Source: an uncultured Bacillaceae bacterium (GTDB lineage Bacteria > Bacillota > Bacilli > Bacillales > Alkalibacillaceae). From it: 7,994 bases of DNA. A program made the position numbers and the translations under genes. Below, piece by piece: positions 6,247 to 7,994 of this stretch. The stretch is from positions 1-7,994 of the forward strand of contig CALKAL010000151.1 in the NCBI GenBank assembly GCA_937983065.1, given 5' to 3'. Position 1 is the first letter of the stretch, and every line of letters begins with the position of its first letter. The notes beneath the pieces are model-generated. The model was not told the origin of the DNA. It saw only the letters and a program-made list of their open reading frames with translations, and did not search any database.

Positions 6247-7104
6247 TTATTTTTCTAAAAGTAAAAGAGCAAGATAGACGCGCAGTAAATGGGCGAATTC
6301 CTTTAAATCATTGCCCGTGAGCTCGTGAAATTTATCAATTCGATATTGAACGCTATTTCGATGCATGTAAAGCTCTTTAGCAGCAAGGGATACATTACCT
6401 TGGCATTCAATCACTTTTTTAACGGTACTTAGTAATTCATCGTCATCGACCGTTTCCTTTAAAATCGCTTCGATGAAAATCGCTTGATCGTCATCAGTAA
6501 ATAAATGGGGTAGCATGTAAATCATACTATCAGCTAGTTTTGTCATTCGATTCGTATATTTCCAAACAATTGGCGCCGTCTTCTTCATCCAACGATAAAG
6601 CTTTGGTGCACTCGCTAAATCCGTTTCGACCTCACTTGAAAAGAGCTTCATATTCATATTTAAATCGTCACTCATCACATCAATAATTTCGTTAAAATCA
6701 ACCGCATCATCATGGTTGTTTATTTTTTCCAATAACGTCACTTGCGAAAAATGCTCCCAAATGAAAAGGAGCGGCTTATTCAAAATTTGCTGCAACGATT
6801 CACGGAACAGCGTCGCGTCTTCAATCGGGTGCTGAAGGTGAATCATAATTAATCGGTATGCTGACACTTTTTCAGGGGCCGATTGATTTGTTTGTTGTAA
6901 AAATTTCGCCCATTGCTGTTCTTCATGAGTCAACGCTGGCAAAGGTTGAATAATCGCTTCAAGAAGTGTTAATTGGTCGGGGTCAATTTCACTTTTGAGG
7001 ATACCATACAATTTTTCACCATGAGAAAATGCGAAATAATCCGAATCGTAATCTTTCATTTCTTTTAAACTAGGGAAAAGAGTCGTTAATTTTTTTATAT
7101 TCAT
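6247..7104 (-). CDS. Helix-turn-helix transcriptional regulator, CdaR/PucR C-terminal type
   Basis: This 285-aa protein is probably a DNA-binding regulator. The C-terminal 60 residues (about 226-285) match the PucR/CdaR-type helix-turn-helix: GNVSLAAKELYMHRNS (236-251) followed by VQYRIDKFHELTGNDLKEF, then a Leu-rich closing helix (RVYLALLLLEK). The N-terminal 220 residues match no ligand domain I can name with confidence. Family members with this end, such as CdaR for glycerate and glucarate and the YsfB type beside B. subtilis glycolate oxidase genes, respond to small organic acids. Control of glcDF is therefore a reasonable inference, not something shown here. The ATG at 7104 follows GGAG by about 10 nt, a weak site. 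The gene has its own extended -10 promoter and its own terminator. It is transcribed in the same direction as glcDF but separated from it by msmX and nagAB. Confidence 0.82.
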   Translation of the reverse strand: MNIKKLTTLFPSLKEMKDYDSDYFAFSHGEKLYGILKSEIDPDQLTLLEAIIQPLPALTHEEQQWAKFLQQTNQSAPEKVSAYRLIMIHLQHPIEDATLFRESLQQILNKPLLFIWEHFSQVTLLEKINNHDDAVDFNEIIDVMSDDLNMNMKLFSSEVETDLASAPKLYRWMKKTAPIVWKYTNRMTKLADSMIYMLPHLFTDDDQAIFIEAILKETVDDDELLSTVKKVIECQGNVSLAAKELYMHRNSVQYRIDKFHELTGNDLKEFAHLLRVYLALLLLEK

Positions 7105-7164
7105 CGTCAGAACGCTCCAAGATTGAAAATTAATTATTTTTTTATAAAATAGATATTGCTTACT

Positions 7165-7173
7165 ATTATATCA
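7165..7173 (-). promoter_or_regulatory. Extended -10 promoter of the regulator gene
   Basis: The minus strand reads TGATATAAT: a perfect TATAAT (7170-7165) with a TGn extension, as used by SigA promoters that lack a good -35 box. None is visible at 16-18 nt. Transcription would start near 7158, giving a leader of roughly 55 nt before the ATG at 7104. The bases just downstream resemble those downstream of the glcD -10 box. Confidence 0.65.
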
Positions 7174-7215
7174 TTTCATAGGTTGCACTTGCTTATTAGA
7201 TTTGATTAATTTGTC

Positions 7216-7222
7216 AAGGAGG
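7216..7222 (+). promoter_or_regulatory. Ribosome binding site of the NERD-domain gene
   Basis: AAGGAGG lies 7 nt before the ATG at 7230, an ideal site that fixes the start of the partial gene at the right edge. A plus-strand promoter between 7105 and 7215 is not obvious. TTGCAC at 7183 with TTAATT 17 nt later is the best pair and is poor. Confidence 0.85.
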
Positions 7223-7229
7223 TTTTTCA

Positions 7230-7994
7230 ATGCAACTTAACGATATAAAAATATTACCTTATCAAATGAAACTTGAACAACTTTTTGTCAGAACGCCACG
7301 AAACCACAAGCAATACAAGCTAATCGAAAACCAACTTCTACGAGAACGGGCTGGATTTTTCGGCGAATCGCAAATAATTTACCCGTTGAAAAAATGGAAA
7401 TCCCCTCATTACTCCGTTCATCAAATTCGACTCCCGCTACACACGAACTTTTTCCAAATCGATACGTTTATTTTGACACCCCGTTATGGAATTATTATCG
7501 AAGCGAAAAACTATGCAGGTGAAGTCACATTTTCCAACGATTTTAATCAAGTCATTCAAAGAAAAGAAGAAGCGGAGCAAGTTTATACAGACCCAGTTAT
7601 TCAAGTGCAAGAACAAAAATACCAGCTCGAGCTATGGCTACAACAACATAATTACCCCGACATTCCCATTGTCCCCCTTGTCGTCATGACAAATCCCCGG
7701 TCGTTACTAAAAACTTCCGATCGAGACTATTACAAAAAAAGAATTATCTCTTTGCCCAGACTATCAAGCAGATTAAGAGAAATTGACGAACATTTTAAAA
7801 GAGAAGTTATATCGATGGGCGAAGCGTTAACATTAGGGAAATTAATGTTGAAGGAAAATAAGCCGTACAATCCAGATATATTGAATCGAATGAAGGTCGA
7901 AAGGGACGAACTGATATCAGGTATTGTATGTTACGAATGCGGCTCACTCTCAGTTAGACGGATTAATCGAAGTTGGGAATGTGTGCAATGTGGA
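7230..7994 (+). CDS. NERD-domain (nuclease-related) protein with C-terminal zinc finger, partial
   Basis: The reading frame is open from the ATG at 7230 to the window edge, giving 255 residues with the 3' end missing. Residues about 40-150 look like a NERD domain, a fold related to PD-(D/E)XK endonucleases. Visible are FGE (44-46), QID (76-78, Asp78 a likely metal ligand), TPRYGIIIEAKNYAG (83-97) with the E91-x-K93 pair, and PLVVMTNP further on. After a helical, charged stretch (about 165-230), C234-x2-C237 and C251-x2-C254 form a zinc-ribbon-like pair that reaches the edge; such a finger usually binds nucleic acid. The protein starts without a signal peptide or membrane helix, so it is likely cytoplasmic. 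The cellular role of NERD proteins is poorly known, and nuclease activity is only inferred from the fold. It is divergent from the regulator gene, with a 125-bp shared gap. Whether a helicase or other domain follows cannot be seen. Confidence 0.85.
   Translation, partial: MQLNDIKILPYQMKLEQLFVRTPRNHKQYKLIENQLLRERAGFFGESQIIYPLKKWKSPHYSVHQIRLPLHTNFFQIDTFILTPRYGIIIEAKNYAGEVTFSNDFNQVIQRKEEAEQVYTDPVIQVQEQKYQLELWLQQHNYPDIPIVPLVVMTNPRSLLKTSDRDYYKKRIISLPRLSSRLREIDEHFKREVISMGEALTLGKLMLKENKPYNPDILNRMKVERDELISGIVCYECGSLSVRRINRSWECVQCG

Noticed and set aside
7486..7689. 67-codon plus-strand open frame
   Set aside because: It lies in another frame inside the NERD-domain gene, has no ribosome binding site, and encodes low-complexity Lys/Ser/Asn-rich sequence.
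1..7994. A novel defence, phage, CRISPR or biosynthetic system
   Set aside because: Apart from the partial NERD protein, every gene belongs to a well-known metabolic, transport or regulatory family. No direct-repeat arrays, integrase or transposase genes, or tRNA-like attachment sites were seen.

Overview
The window looks like a chromosomal segment from a low-to-moderate-GC Gram-positive of the Bacillaceae type. The signs are strong AAGGAGG-like ribosome binding sites, a TGn-TATAAT extended -10 promoter, T-rich intrinsic terminators, and a gene set (two-subunit glycolate oxidase, nagA-nagB, MsmX-type ATPase, CdaR/PucR-type regulator) whose proteins most resemble Bacillus-group families. I cannot name the species.

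Layout from left to right. (1) Positions 1-119 hold the end of the glc transcript: a good intrinsic terminator at 66-101, and nothing I can support in 1-65. (2) glcD (1446-2852) and glcF (120-1418) form a minus-strand operon for the FAD and Fe-S subunits of a glycolate oxidase. (3) A 122-bp divergent AT-rich promoter region separates glcD from plus-strand nagA (2975-4153) and nagB (4154-4858), which are abutting and translationally coupled. Together they turn N-acetylglucosamine-6-phosphate into fructose-6-phosphate. (4) A roughly 100-nt imperfect palindrome fills the gap between nagB and the convergent ATPase gene and should terminate transcription from both sides. (5) A minus-strand MsmX/UgpC-type sugar ABC ATPase (4966-6096) stands alone without permeases. 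(6) A minus-strand terminator (6160-6194) closes the transcript of a helix-turn-helix regulator of the CdaR/PucR type (6247-7104). That gene has a clear extended -10 promoter. (7) Divergent from it, a NERD-domain protein with a C-terminal zinc finger (7230 onward) runs off the right edge.

Functionally this is carbon scavenging: glycolate oxidation, amino-sugar catabolism, and the energising subunit for sugar importers. The regulator is a candidate controller of glcDF. The glcD and regulator promoter regions share a 15-16 nt block around and downstream of the -10 box, which is consistent with that idea but not proof.

I found no mobile element genes, RNA genes, CRISPR or phage genes. Most of the window is ordinary core metabolism. 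The items most worth a second look are the long palindrome and the slightly short NagB beside it, the shared glcD/regulator promoter block, and the NERD protein. No intergenic stretch exceeds 300 bases.
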